DNA from: Eudoraea sp.
GTDB lineage: Bacteria; Bacteroidota; Bacteroidia; Flavobacteriales; Flavobacteriaceae
Assembly (NCBI GenBank): GCA_024642325.1
Contig: JAHEBI010000146.1
Coordinates: 1,482 to 6,563, forward strand
Reading direction: 5' to 3'
DNA length: 5,082 nt
This document shows, one piece after another, positions 1 to 5,065 of this stretch (within the stretch, counting starts at the first letter, position 1; every line of letters starts with the position of its first letter). The notes beneath the pieces were generated by a model. It made no database searches. It worked only from the letters and a program-made list of their open reading frames with translations, and had not been told where the DNA came from. Both the position numbers and the translations under genes were made by a program.

Positions 1-111
1 TATATAGGATGGCCAAAAAACCCACCCCATGGAAAAGGACCTCTGACACTTCAGGATCATGGCGATAATAGCCGTGTAAGCTATAGAAATATATGGATTA
101 GGGAATTATAG
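1..111 (+). CDS. C-terminal end of a DUF1080 (3-keto-disaccharide hydrolase-like) protein, cut by the window edge
   Basis: Reading frame 1 is open from the first base to a TAG at 109-111 and gives the last 36 residues of a protein. The stretch LQDHG, followed ten residues later by YRNIWIREL at the very end, is the usual C-terminal signature of the DUF1080 / 3-keto-disaccharide hydrolase family (PF06439; concanavalin-like beta-sandwich), where the form is normally 'LQDHGNPVRFRNIWIREL'. Members are mostly secreted or periplasmic proteins of Bacteroidota and Planctomycetota, linked to cleavage of 3-keto-glycosides. The start, signal peptide and active site lie outside the window, so the substrate cannot be judged. 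The gap to the next gene is 68 nt, with no hairpin terminator seen. The family call is confident for such a short piece because the motif is distinctive. Confidence 0.82.
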   Translation, partial: YIGWPKNPPHGKGPLTLQDHGDNSRVSYRNIWIREL

Positions 112-179
112 TAAAAATGACTATACTGCCAATATACACTTTGAGATTTTAGTACCTTTACCATTATTAAATACAATTT

Positions 180-1037
180 ATGATCCAATCCATGACAGGG
201 TTTGGGAAGCATATGGTGCAGCTTCCATCTAAAAAAATCACCATAGAATTAAAGTCTCTAAACAGCAAAAGTCTGGATATTAATGCCCGGATGCCTTCGG
301 CCTATCGGGAAAAGGAATTGCAGCTGAGAAAGACTATAGCAAGTTCGTTGATCAGGGGGAAAATAGATTTTGGTTTATATGTCGAAATTACCGGAAATGA
401 GACCTCATCTGTGGTAAATGAAGGTGTGTTGAGGCAATATATGGAGCAGCTTCGAACAATTGCAGATGGTGAGGATATAAGATTAATGGAAATGGCACTG
501 AGATTGCCCGATGCTCTTAAAACAGACAGGGAAGATATTGATGAGTCGGAATATAAGATTATACAGGATACACTGCAGGAAGCTTTAAAAGAAATAAATG
601 TTTTCAGGTCAGAAGAAGGTGTGATGCTTGAAAAGGATTTTATAGAGAGAATTTCTACGATAAAAGTGCTGTTGGAAAACGTAATTCAAATGGACCCGGA
701 CAGACTGGGTACTATTCGTGAACGATTGGAAAAGGCAGTATCCGATCTAAAGGCTGAGGTAGATGCCAACCGCTTCGAGCAGGAGCTGATTTATTACCTG
801 GAAAAATATGATATTACCGAAGAGAAAGTGCGATTGGCAAACCATTTAGACTATTTTATTGAGACTATGAAATCTGCCGATTCCAATGGTAGAAAACTTG
901 GGTTTATCAGTCAGGAAATTGGACGGGAAATAAATACAATAGGCTCTAAGGCCAATTACGCGCCTATGCAACAACTTGTTGTGCAAATGAAGGACGAGCT
1001 TGAAAAAATTAAGGAACAAATGCTCAATGTGCTTTGA
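180..1037 (+). CDS. yicC: YicC/YloC family endoribonuclease
   Basis: A 285-residue protein, the normal length for YicC/YloC. It opens with MIQSMTGFG, the family's near-invariant N-terminus (YicC_N domain, roughly residues 1-155). It ends with the DUF1732 domain, whose hallmark GRKLGFISQEIGREINTIGSK begins at residue 237 and is followed by the terminal helix MKDELEKIKEQ. E. coli YicC and B. subtilis YloC have been described as cytoplasmic endoribonucleases acting on structured RNA, and YicC has been tied to small-RNA decay; activity here is inferred from family. The ATG at 180 is chosen because it gives the exact family N-terminus. The sequence before it is AT-rich with no Shine-Dalgarno, as usual in this phylum. 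The TGA overlaps the start of gmk. yicC next to gmk is a recurrent arrangement, also seen near yloC in Bacillus. Confidence 0.95.
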   Translation: MIQSMTGFGKHMVQLPSKKITIELKSLNSKSLDINARMPSAYREKELQLRKTIASSLIRGKIDFGLYVEITGNETSSVVNEGVLRQYMEQLRTIADGEDIRLMEMALRLPDALKTDREDIDESEYKIIQDTLQEALKEINVFRSEEGVMLEKDFIERISTIKVLLENVIQMDPDRLGTIRERLEKAVSDLKAEVDANRFEQELIYYLEKYDITEEKVRLANHLDYFIETMKSADSNGRKLGFISQEIGREINTIGSKANYAPMQQLVVQMKDELEKIKEQMLNVL

Positions 1038-1618
1038 AAAAGGAAGGTAAACTTATTATTTTTGCTGCTCCTTCCGGAAGCGGTAAAACAACGATAGTTG
1101 AATATTTATTGAAGCAGGAAGAGCTAAATCTGGCATTTTCCGTATCGGCCACTTCAAGGCCAAGAAGAGGAAAAGAAAAACATGGGGTTAACTATTATTT
1201 TATGCCAATTAATGAATTTAAAAGGCATATAAAAAATGATGCTTTCCTGGAGTGGGAGGAAGTATACAGAGATAACTTTTATGGGACATTAAAAAGTGAA
1301 GTGGAGCGTTTGTGGGCAGAGGGGAAGAATGTAATTTTTGATATTGATGTTGCAGGAGGTTTGCGCATAAAAAGAAAATATCCAGATAGGACACTTGCAG
1401 TTTTTATAAAACCACCAAGTGTAGACGAACTAAAGATAAGACTCAAAAAACGCAGTACCGAGAGCGATGATAAAATTAATATGCGCATTGCAAAGGCTTC
1501 TGTGGAATTGGCTACCGCTCCGCAGTTTGATAAAGTGATAAAAAACTACGATTTGGATACAGCGCTTAATGAAGCATATGAATTAGTTGCAAATTTTGTT
1601 GGGGCAGAAAAAAAATAA
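1034..1618 (+). CDS. gmk: Guanylate kinase (TTG start)
   Basis: Guanylate kinase (GMP + ATP to GDP + ADP), a cytoplasmic enzyme of purine nucleotide synthesis; 194 residues, the usual size. The P-loop APSGSGKTT is at residues 12-20. The GMP-binding part follows: SVSATSRPRRG (residues 36-46, with R42 and R45), then HGVNYYF (Y54), FLEWEEV (E73), YGT (83-85) and FDID (102-105). The lid region holds LKKRSTES. Motif spacing matches the family throughout. The start codon is TTG at 1034: in this frame there is a stop at 1010-1012 and no ATG between it and the P-loop, so TTG is the only start that gives the normal N-terminus (MKKEGKLIIFAAPSG). The TTG overlaps the yicC TGA as TTGA, so translation is probably coupled to yicC; no close Shine-Dalgarno is visible. 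Confidence 0.96.
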   Translation: MKKEGKLIIFAAPSGSGKTTIVEYLLKQEELNLAFSVSATSRPRRGKEKHGVNYYFMPINEFKRHIKNDAFLEWEEVYRDNFYGTLKSEVERLWAEGKNVIFDIDVAGGLRIKRKYPDRTLAVFIKPPSVDELKIRLKKRSTESDDKINMRIAKASVELATAPQFDKVIKNYDLDTALNEAYELVANFVGAEKK

Positions 1619-1685
1619 TACCAGCCAGAAATATGCAAATTCTCTTAGTTTACAAAATAACAGGAATTTGATATAGCGGTTCTTC

Positions 1686-2270
1686 ATGAAAAAAATTGGC
1701 CTTTATTTTGGGACATTTAACCCTATTCACATTGGACATTTGGTGATTGCCAATTATTTGGTTGAATTTTCAGATCTGGATGAAGTTTGGTTTGTGATTA
1801 CACCACAGAGTCCTTTCAAAGTAAAAAACACCCTTTTGGATAATAATCATCGCTATCAAATGGTTTTTGAGGCGGTAAGAGAATATCCAAAGCTTAAAGC
1901 AAGCACAATAGAATTTGATTTACCTCAACCAAATTATACCATAAATACTTTGGTTCATTTAGGAGAGAAGTACGGCGGGGATTACCAATTTTGCCTGATA
2001 ATGGGAGAAGACAATCTTGCGGGGTTTCACAAGTGGAAAAATTACGAAATGATATTGAAGAATCATGACATCTATGTGTATCCACGGATTGCGGATGAAT
2101 CTTTTCATCACCAATTTAAGGAACATCCAAGAGTTCATCTGATAAATGCTCCTATCATGGAAATCTCGTCGACATTTATTCGAAAACAACACAAATTGGG
2201 AAAAAATATCAGGCCAATGCTGCCAGATGCGGTCTGGACCTATTTGGATGAGATGAATTTTTACAGATAA
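1686..2270 (+). CDS. nadD: Nicotinate-nucleotide adenylyltransferase
   Basis: Transfers AMP from ATP to nicotinate mononucleotide, giving deamido-NAD, in the cytoplasmic NAD synthesis pathway. The 194-residue protein has the nucleotidyltransferase motif GTFNPIHIGH at residues 9-18 (H15 and H18 are the ATP-binding HxGH pair), the substrate-side MGEDN at 106-110 followed by WKNY at 117-120, and the second nucleotide-binding motif SSTFIR at 161-166. Length and motif spacing are those of bacterial NadD. The ATG at 1686 places the first beta-strand (KKIGLYFGTF) directly at the N-terminus, as in the family. It lies 67 nt after gmk with no terminator between, so it is probably co-transcribed with yicC-gmk. 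It converges with the - strand gene ending at 2365. The only hairpin downstream has its U-run on the opposite strand. Confidence 0.95.
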   Translation: MKKIGLYFGTFNPIHIGHLVIANYLVEFSDLDEVWFVITPQSPFKVKNTLLDNNHRYQMVFEAVREYPKLKASTIEFDLPQPNYTINTLVHLGEKYGGDYQFCLIMGEDNLAGFHKWKNYEMILKNHDIYVYPRIADESFHHQFKEHPRVHLINAPIMEISSTFIRKQHKLGKNIRPMLPDAVWTYLDEMNFYR

Positions 2271-2284
2271 GACATAAATTAAAA

Positions 2285-2311
2285 AGGCCCGGTAAAATGA
2301 ATACCGGGCCT
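2285..2311 (-). terminator. Rho-independent terminator of the 2365-2871 gene
   Basis: A perfect 10-bp inverted repeat, AGGCCCGGTA (2285-2294) and TACCGGGCCT (2302-2311), encloses a 7-nt loop. Read on the - strand, the GC-rich stem runs into TTTTTAATTTAT, a good U-tract. It lies 54 nt past the stop codon of the PepSY-like gene. On the + strand the stem is followed by ACCCAAAG, with no U-run, so termination of nadD here would be weaker. Confidence 0.88.
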
Positions 2312-2364
2312 ACCCAAAGTAACAACCTAAAGGATAAACTTTAACTTTTCAATACAGACAAGAA

Positions 2365-2871
2365 TTATAGAAATTCTCCATCTTCGCTCATCATAACCCT
2401 CATCATTTTATCCCCATTTTGTAACTTAAGCTTAAAGTTTTTTCTGGCACCCCTGTTATCCTCATACCTGATTCGATAAACATCCTTAAGTATTTCCCAA
2501 TTTGGGTACCTGTCCTGTACTGCTTTTCTTACTGCATCGGGTAATGGAATGTCGTTGTATTTTTCAATGGTTCTTTGAATTTTACCATCAGGACCATAAA
2601 CGGCTACTAATTTCCCTTCAGGGATCATAAATGAAACAGTGTAGTAATCATAATTGTCCTGATAATAATCCTTAGTTGTTACATCATACGCCGCTGCTTT
2701 GCGTTGCAGCATTTTTACGGGTACCGCAGCTTCTTTATTATCAGATAGATTTAAGTACTTGTAGTTTACAGCTTCAACTACTACTTCAGATAGTTCTTCT
2801 AATTTTGCATCCTGAGAATATGCAAGGCTCGCTAAGCCAATAACCAGTAAGCTTAGAATAATTTTTTTCAT
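2365..2871 (-). CDS. Secreted PepSY-like protein, tandem copy 1
   Basis: A 168-residue exported protein. Residues 1-19 form a Sec signal peptide (KK, then ILSLLVIGLASLA) with likely signal peptidase I cleavage at AYS|Q20; there is no lipobox Cys, so a soluble periplasmic or secreted product is expected. The C-terminal two thirds resemble the beta-lactamase-inhibitor-like PepSY-like domain (PF11396 type) of Bacteroidota: a strand pair with EGK/DGK turns (about 78-103), a helix LPDAVRKAVQDRYPNWEI (110-127) and closing strands ending DGEFL. The family's role is unknown; structural likeness to beta-lactamase inhibitor protein does not show inhibition. It is a close paralogue of the 3103-3609 product. 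The conserved upstream block and a separate terminator indicate a monocistronic unit. It is convergent with nadD, with which it has no visible functional link. Confidence 0.85.
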   Translation of the reverse strand: MKKIILSLLVIGLASLAYSQDAKLEELSEVVVEAVNYKYLNLSDNKEAAVPVKMLQRKAAAYDVTTKDYYQDNYDYYTVSFMIPEGKLVAVYGPDGKIQRTIEKYNDIPLPDAVRKAVQDRYPNWEILKDVYRIRYEDNRGARKNFKLKLQNGDKMMRVMMSEDGEFL

Positions 2872-2899
2872 GATATAAGAATTTAGATATTGATAAATT

Positions 2900-2969
2900 T
2901 TACGCTTTGTGCGTAACTAAGGCTAAAAGTAAAAAAGCCTGTATTCATATGAAATGATCTGCATCAGTT
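2900..2969 (-). promoter_or_regulatory. Conserved upstream control block, copy 1
   Basis: Three elements upstream of the 2365-2871 gene recur, at the same spacing, before its paralogue. An inverted repeat TTACGC-TTTGT-GCGTAA (2900-2916) begins 29 nt before the start codon. TAAAAGTA (2924-2931; TACTTTTA on the coding strand) resembles the Bacteroidota -7 box TAnnTTTG except for the last base. A distal box ATGAAATGATCT-N3-TCAGTT (2949-2969) sits around the place of a -33 element. The conservation is seen directly; the reading as promoter plus operator or leader hairpin is inference. Confidence 0.5.
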
Positions 2970-3010
2970 GTGTTTGGTACTATTAGTGGAATAGCCAAAA
3001 AGTAAAATAA

Positions 3011-3055
3011 GAATTAAAAGGTTCTGTCGCTAACTATAACAGAACCTCTTAATTC
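3011..3055 (-). terminator. Rho-independent terminator of the 3103-3609 gene
   Basis: Two 17-nt arms, 3011-3027 and 3039-3055, pair around an 11-nt loop. The core is AGGTTCTGT/ACAGAACCT. The single non-Watson-Crick position is an A-C mismatch if read on the + strand but a G-U wobble in the - strand transcript, so the structure belongs to the - strand. There the core stem is followed by UUUUAAUUCUUAUUUU. It lies 48 nt past the stop codon. Confidence 0.82.
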
Positions 3056-3102
3056 TATGTGACAATTACATCATGGTTGAGACTGTAAGTGGATTATTCC
3101 TC

Positions 3103-3609
3103 TCATAAAAACTCACCATCTTCATTCATCTTAACCTTCATTGTTTTATCCCCATTTTGCAATTGAATTTTGTAAGTCTTTTTGGCTCCTTTGTCTTCAA
3201 CATAAGTAACCTGATAAATATCGCTTGCTATCTCCCAGTTGGGGAAACGTTCCCACAAGGCTTTGGTTACAGCTTCTGGCAATTTAATGTCTTTAAATTT
3301 CTCAATGGTTCTTAAAATCTTACCGTCAGGATCATAGGCAGCCACTATTTTCCCGTCAGGAATATAAAATTCTACGGTATAGTAATCGTAGTCATCCTGA
3401 TAATAATCTTTTGTTGTAACATCATAAGCTGCTGCTTTTCGTTGTAGCATTTGAACAGGAATAGCAGCCACCTTATTATCTGTCTGATTTAAATACTTAT
3501 AGTTAACAGCAGTTACTACCACTTCAGATAGTTCTTCAACTTTGGTAATTTGTGAATATGCATGGCTAGTTAGGCCAATGACCAATAAACTAAGAATAAA
3601 TTTTTTCAT
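3103..3609 (-). CDS. Secreted PepSY-like protein, tandem copy 2
   Basis: A 168-residue paralogue of the 2365-2871 product: 120 of 168 residues are identical (about 71%) in an ungapped hand alignment. The signal peptide is residues 1-19 with likely cleavage at AYS|Q20 and no lipobox, so export across the inner membrane is expected. The mature protein opens with EELSEVVVTAVNYKYL, then the block at residues 54-72 that is identical in both copies, then the PepSY-like region (strands around IPDGKIVAAYDPDGKI, helix LPEAVTKALWERFPNWEI, final strands to DGEFL). Differences concentrate in residues 112-148, the helix and following strands, and many are conservative. Function is unknown; family placement (beta-lactamase-inhibitor-like PepSY-like) is by pattern. 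It has its own terminator and upstream block, so it is probably transcribed separately from copy 1. Confidence 0.85.
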   Translation of the reverse strand: MKKFILSLLVIGLTSHAYSQITKVEELSEVVVTAVNYKYLNQTDNKVAAIPVQMLQRKAAAYDVTTKDYYQDDYDYYTVEFYIPDGKIVAAYDPDGKILRTIEKFKDIKLPEAVTKALWERFPNWEIASDIYQVTYVEDKGAKKTYKIQLQNGDKTMKVKMNEDGEFL

Positions 3610-3637
3610 AATTCCAGGTTTTAGATATTGATAAATA

Positions 3638-3708
3638 TTACGCTTTGTGGCGTAACTCTGGTTAAAAGTATAAAAGTCAATATTTTTATGAAATGATCTT
3701 GGTCAGTT
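3638..3708 (-). promoter_or_regulatory. Conserved upstream control block, copy 2
   Basis: The counterpart of the block at 2900-2969: inverted repeat TTACGC-TTTGTG-GCGTAA (3638-3655), TAAAAGTA (3663-3670) and ATGAAATGATCT-N3-TCAGTT (3688-3708). The inverted repeat arms are unchanged although the loop is one base longer, and the 32 nt between repeat and distal box are kept. The rest of the gap to the DUF6503 gene (3709-3859) shows no ORF, convincing terminator or RNA gene. Confidence 0.5.
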
Positions 3709-3859
3709 CAATTATTAGGATCAAACGAGGGGTTGCCCGGCAAGAATTTACTATAATACCCATTAACCTCTATATCTTTAAGAACAATGAGACAGAAATT
3801 TTATATAGCTACTTCCCAAAAATGCATTTAATTTATGATGAAGGGTTCAGGTATAATGT

Positions 3860-4585
3860 TTAGTCCTTAAATGCCGATATTTTAGTCAGGGTATCTGTCC
3901 CTAAATAGGTATCGTCCTTGTTATAATACCATGCCCTTATTTTTGGCATTTTAATCCCGTTAATTTCTTCCTGTCCGGAAAGAATAATGTATTCCCCGTC
4001 ATTTTTTTCCTCATTGTGGTAGAACTGATATACCTCCATGGCGTATGTTTCAGGATCAAAATAAAAATACCAGGTATCGTTTCCAACGGACTCCTTATAG
4101 GTAACCTTAAGTACCTTATACATTTTCCCTTTAAAAGTTTTTTGATATACTTTTGGATCCATTAAGGTTCCCTGGTCTTTAAGTTTCATAGGCAGCCCGT
4201 ATAAATAGGTGTAATAATTCTTCATTAGGTTTGCCCGTTCACATGATAATTTATGGGTTTTTATATCCTCTTCTGAAATTGTTGTGCTCCCATTTAATTT
4301 CAATAGACATTCTTCCTTATTGAGGACTTGTTCAATTATAATATTGTCTTTGGTTGAAGTCAGTTTGAAATATTCCCCCGGGAGGTTAATTTCTACCTCG
4401 CTTAATCTTTCTTTGCCATCAGGCGTGCTCATAGTAATAGACAGCTTGCCCTGAAACACTCCCCAAAGACCATTTGGGTCGTGGTAGGCTATAGTTTTCT
4501 GAAGTAGCTGAGGGCTTGTCAATTCTTGCGCTTTCCCAATAACAAATCCGGAGAATACAAGGAAAATCAATAAATACTTATTCAT
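3860..4585 (-). CDS. Secreted DUF6503 family protein
   Basis: A 241-residue exported protein. Residues 1-19 form a signal peptide (MNK, then LLIFLVFSGFVIG) with likely cleavage at GKA|Q20; no lipobox, so periplasmic or secreted. The mature part matches what I know of the Bacteroidota family DUF6503: YHDPNGLW at 34-41, YLYGLPMKLKDQGT at 127-140, a VGNDTWYFYFDPETY strand region at 167-181, QFYHNEEKNDGEYI at 187-200 and a Gly-Thr-Asp near the C-terminus (229-231). The repeated amphipathic strands recall the LolA/LolB-like open barrels that hold lipid or lipoprotein, but that fold and any ligand are inference. Two cysteines (C93, C115) could pair. The start is the ATG directly before the signal peptide. 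No clear terminator follows within the 150 nt before the PepSY-like control block. The gene appears to stand alone. Confidence 0.85.
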   Translation of the reverse strand: MNKYLLIFLVFSGFVIGKAQELTSPQLLQKTIAYHDPNGLWGVFQGKLSITMSTPDGKERLSEVEINLPGEYFKLTSTKDNIIIEQVLNKEECLLKLNGSTTISEEDIKTHKLSCERANLMKNYYTYLYGLPMKLKDQGTLMDPKVYQKTFKGKMYKVLKVTYKESVGNDTWYFYFDPETYAMEVYQFYHNEEKNDGEYIILSGQEEINGIKMPKIRAWYYNKDDTYLGTDTLTKISAFKD

Positions 4586-4846
4586 GAAATTTAATTAGAT
4601 TCCTAATATAGGTCATTTTTTTTCATGGATTTGTTTATGGTAGTTTTCCTGGCAGTATAAATCGAATAAATTTAGGGAGACCTTCATTTAATCTTTGATC
4701 TCTATAGCTATTGAGAGATAGAAGGTTGTATTCAGGGGGCTTAACTTTTTAGTTGGAATGGTGCCACACTAATGAAGCACGCCACCAGACAATCATACGC
4801 AAAAAGGCTGAAACCTAATTTCTATTGGAAAAGGAACAGTTCATTT
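4586..4846. other. Non-coding stretch upstream of the DUF6503 gene
   Basis: About 260 nt without an ORF that looks like a protein in any frame. It must hold the promoter of the DUF6503 gene, but no clear TTG/TAnnTTTG pair was found on the - strand. It includes an AT-rich part with a run of eight T (4615-4624 area) and one imperfect hairpin (4680-4726). Short translations on both strands are broken by frequent stops, as expected for decayed or intergenic DNA. Confidence 0.5.
4680..4726. other. Imperfect inverted repeat / weak hairpin
   Basis: Outer arms ACCTTC (4680-4685) and GAAGGT (4721-4726) flank inner arms ATCTCT (4698-4703) and AGAGAT (4714-4719), with a 10-nt apical loop and an asymmetric internal loop of 12 nt against 1 nt. 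No U-run follows on either strand, so it is not a typical terminator. It lies about 95 nt before the DUF6503 start codon and could be an operator-like site or chance. Confidence 0.25.
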
Positions 4847-4981
4847 TCAAAAATCATTGACTTTACATTTTAAATCGGGATTCTGATTTATTATTATATT
4901 TGAGAATACGATGGTTTTAATTCCATCCTTTTGATATGGGATCACATCAAATGAGTCGCCTTTAAATCCTTCTAACTTCAT
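4847..4981 (-). CDS. Possible small protein (44 residues), unrecognised
   Basis: The ATG at 4979-4981 opens a frame of 44 codons ending in TGA at 4847-4849. The product begins MKLEGFKGDSF and ends CKVNDF; alternating hydrophobic and polar residues (FDVIPY, KTIVFSNIIIN) suggest two or three beta-strands. It has no signal peptide or membrane segment. Composition is protein-like for so short a frame, but there is no Shine-Dalgarno, promoter or partner gene. It sits beside the decayed amidohydrolase piece, so it may itself be a surviving C-terminal fragment of a larger secreted enzyme rather than a true small gene. I do not recognise the family. Confidence 0.3.
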   Translation of the reverse strand: MKLEGFKGDSFDVIPYQKDGIKTIVFSNIIINQNPDLKCKVNDF

Positions 4982-4990
4982 ATTAAATAA

Positions 4991-5065
4991 TTGAAACTTA
5001 ATTTAAGATCATTAACAGTTGGAAAACGGGCAGATTTAGTTATTTTGGATAAGAATCCGCTATAG
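4991..5065 (+). pseudogene. Relic of an amidohydrolase C-terminus
   Basis: The + strand frame between the stops TAA (4988-4990) and TAG (5063-5065) has no usable start, yet its last residues read SLTVGKRADLVILDKNPL. This is the conserved C-terminal motif of metal-dependent amidohydrolases (imidazolonepropionase-like), normally 'G(K/R)xADLVvLDxNPL' followed by a D-I-x-N segment. Here the frame stops straight after NPL and the rest is missing, and nothing of the metal-binding TIM barrel is visible upstream. It is most simply a short remnant of a deleted or rearranged gene. The match is short, but the order of residues is very characteristic. A frame continuing past the window edge is not excluded. 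Confidence 0.55.

Larger units (their letters stand above)
2365..3708 (-). repeat. Tandem gene duplication with 738-739 nt period
   Basis: The unit 2365-2969 (gene plus upstream block) is repeated at 3103-3708. Start codons, stop codons and leader inverted repeats are all offset by 738 nt; the -7-like and distal boxes are offset by 739 nt. Both copies keep full-length frames without any indel. Homology stops at the gene ends: the two terminators differ in sequence and stem length. This indicates an old local duplication that carried the control region, with both copies kept functional. Confidence 0.85.

Noticed and set aside
133..143. TATACACTTTG as a Bacteroidota -7 promoter box for yicC
   Set aside because: The gap between TA and TTTG is one base too long for TAnnTTTG and no TTG lies at the -33 distance, so it is not supported.
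1279..2192. Antisense frames of 63-77 codons inside gmk (1279-1488) and nadD (1894-2085, 1959-2192)
   Set aside because: They lie wholly opposite well-recognised enzymes, have no protein-like motif pattern and no start signals; they are shadows of the real genes.
2365..3609. Beta-lactamase inhibition by the PepSY-like proteins
   Set aside because: The fold-family name reflects structural likeness only; no beta-lactamase gene is nearby and nothing in the sequence shows inhibition.
3732..3742. TTGCCCGGCAA palindrome as a terminator or operator
   Set aside because: The one-base centre cannot form a hairpin, no U-run follows, and it is not repeated elsewhere in the window.
4741..4821. - strand 26-codon frame containing ACFISVAPFQLKS, faintly like the 'ACYxGVAPF' motif of IS110-type transposases
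   Set aside because: Only a handful of residues agree, there are no flanking repeats or catalytic residues, and both ends are stops; too weak to call a transposon remnant.
4772..4873. + strand ATG frame of 33 codons, basic (begins MKHATRQSYAKR)
   Set aside because: No initiation signals, partly antisense to the 44-codon ORF, and no recognisable pattern.
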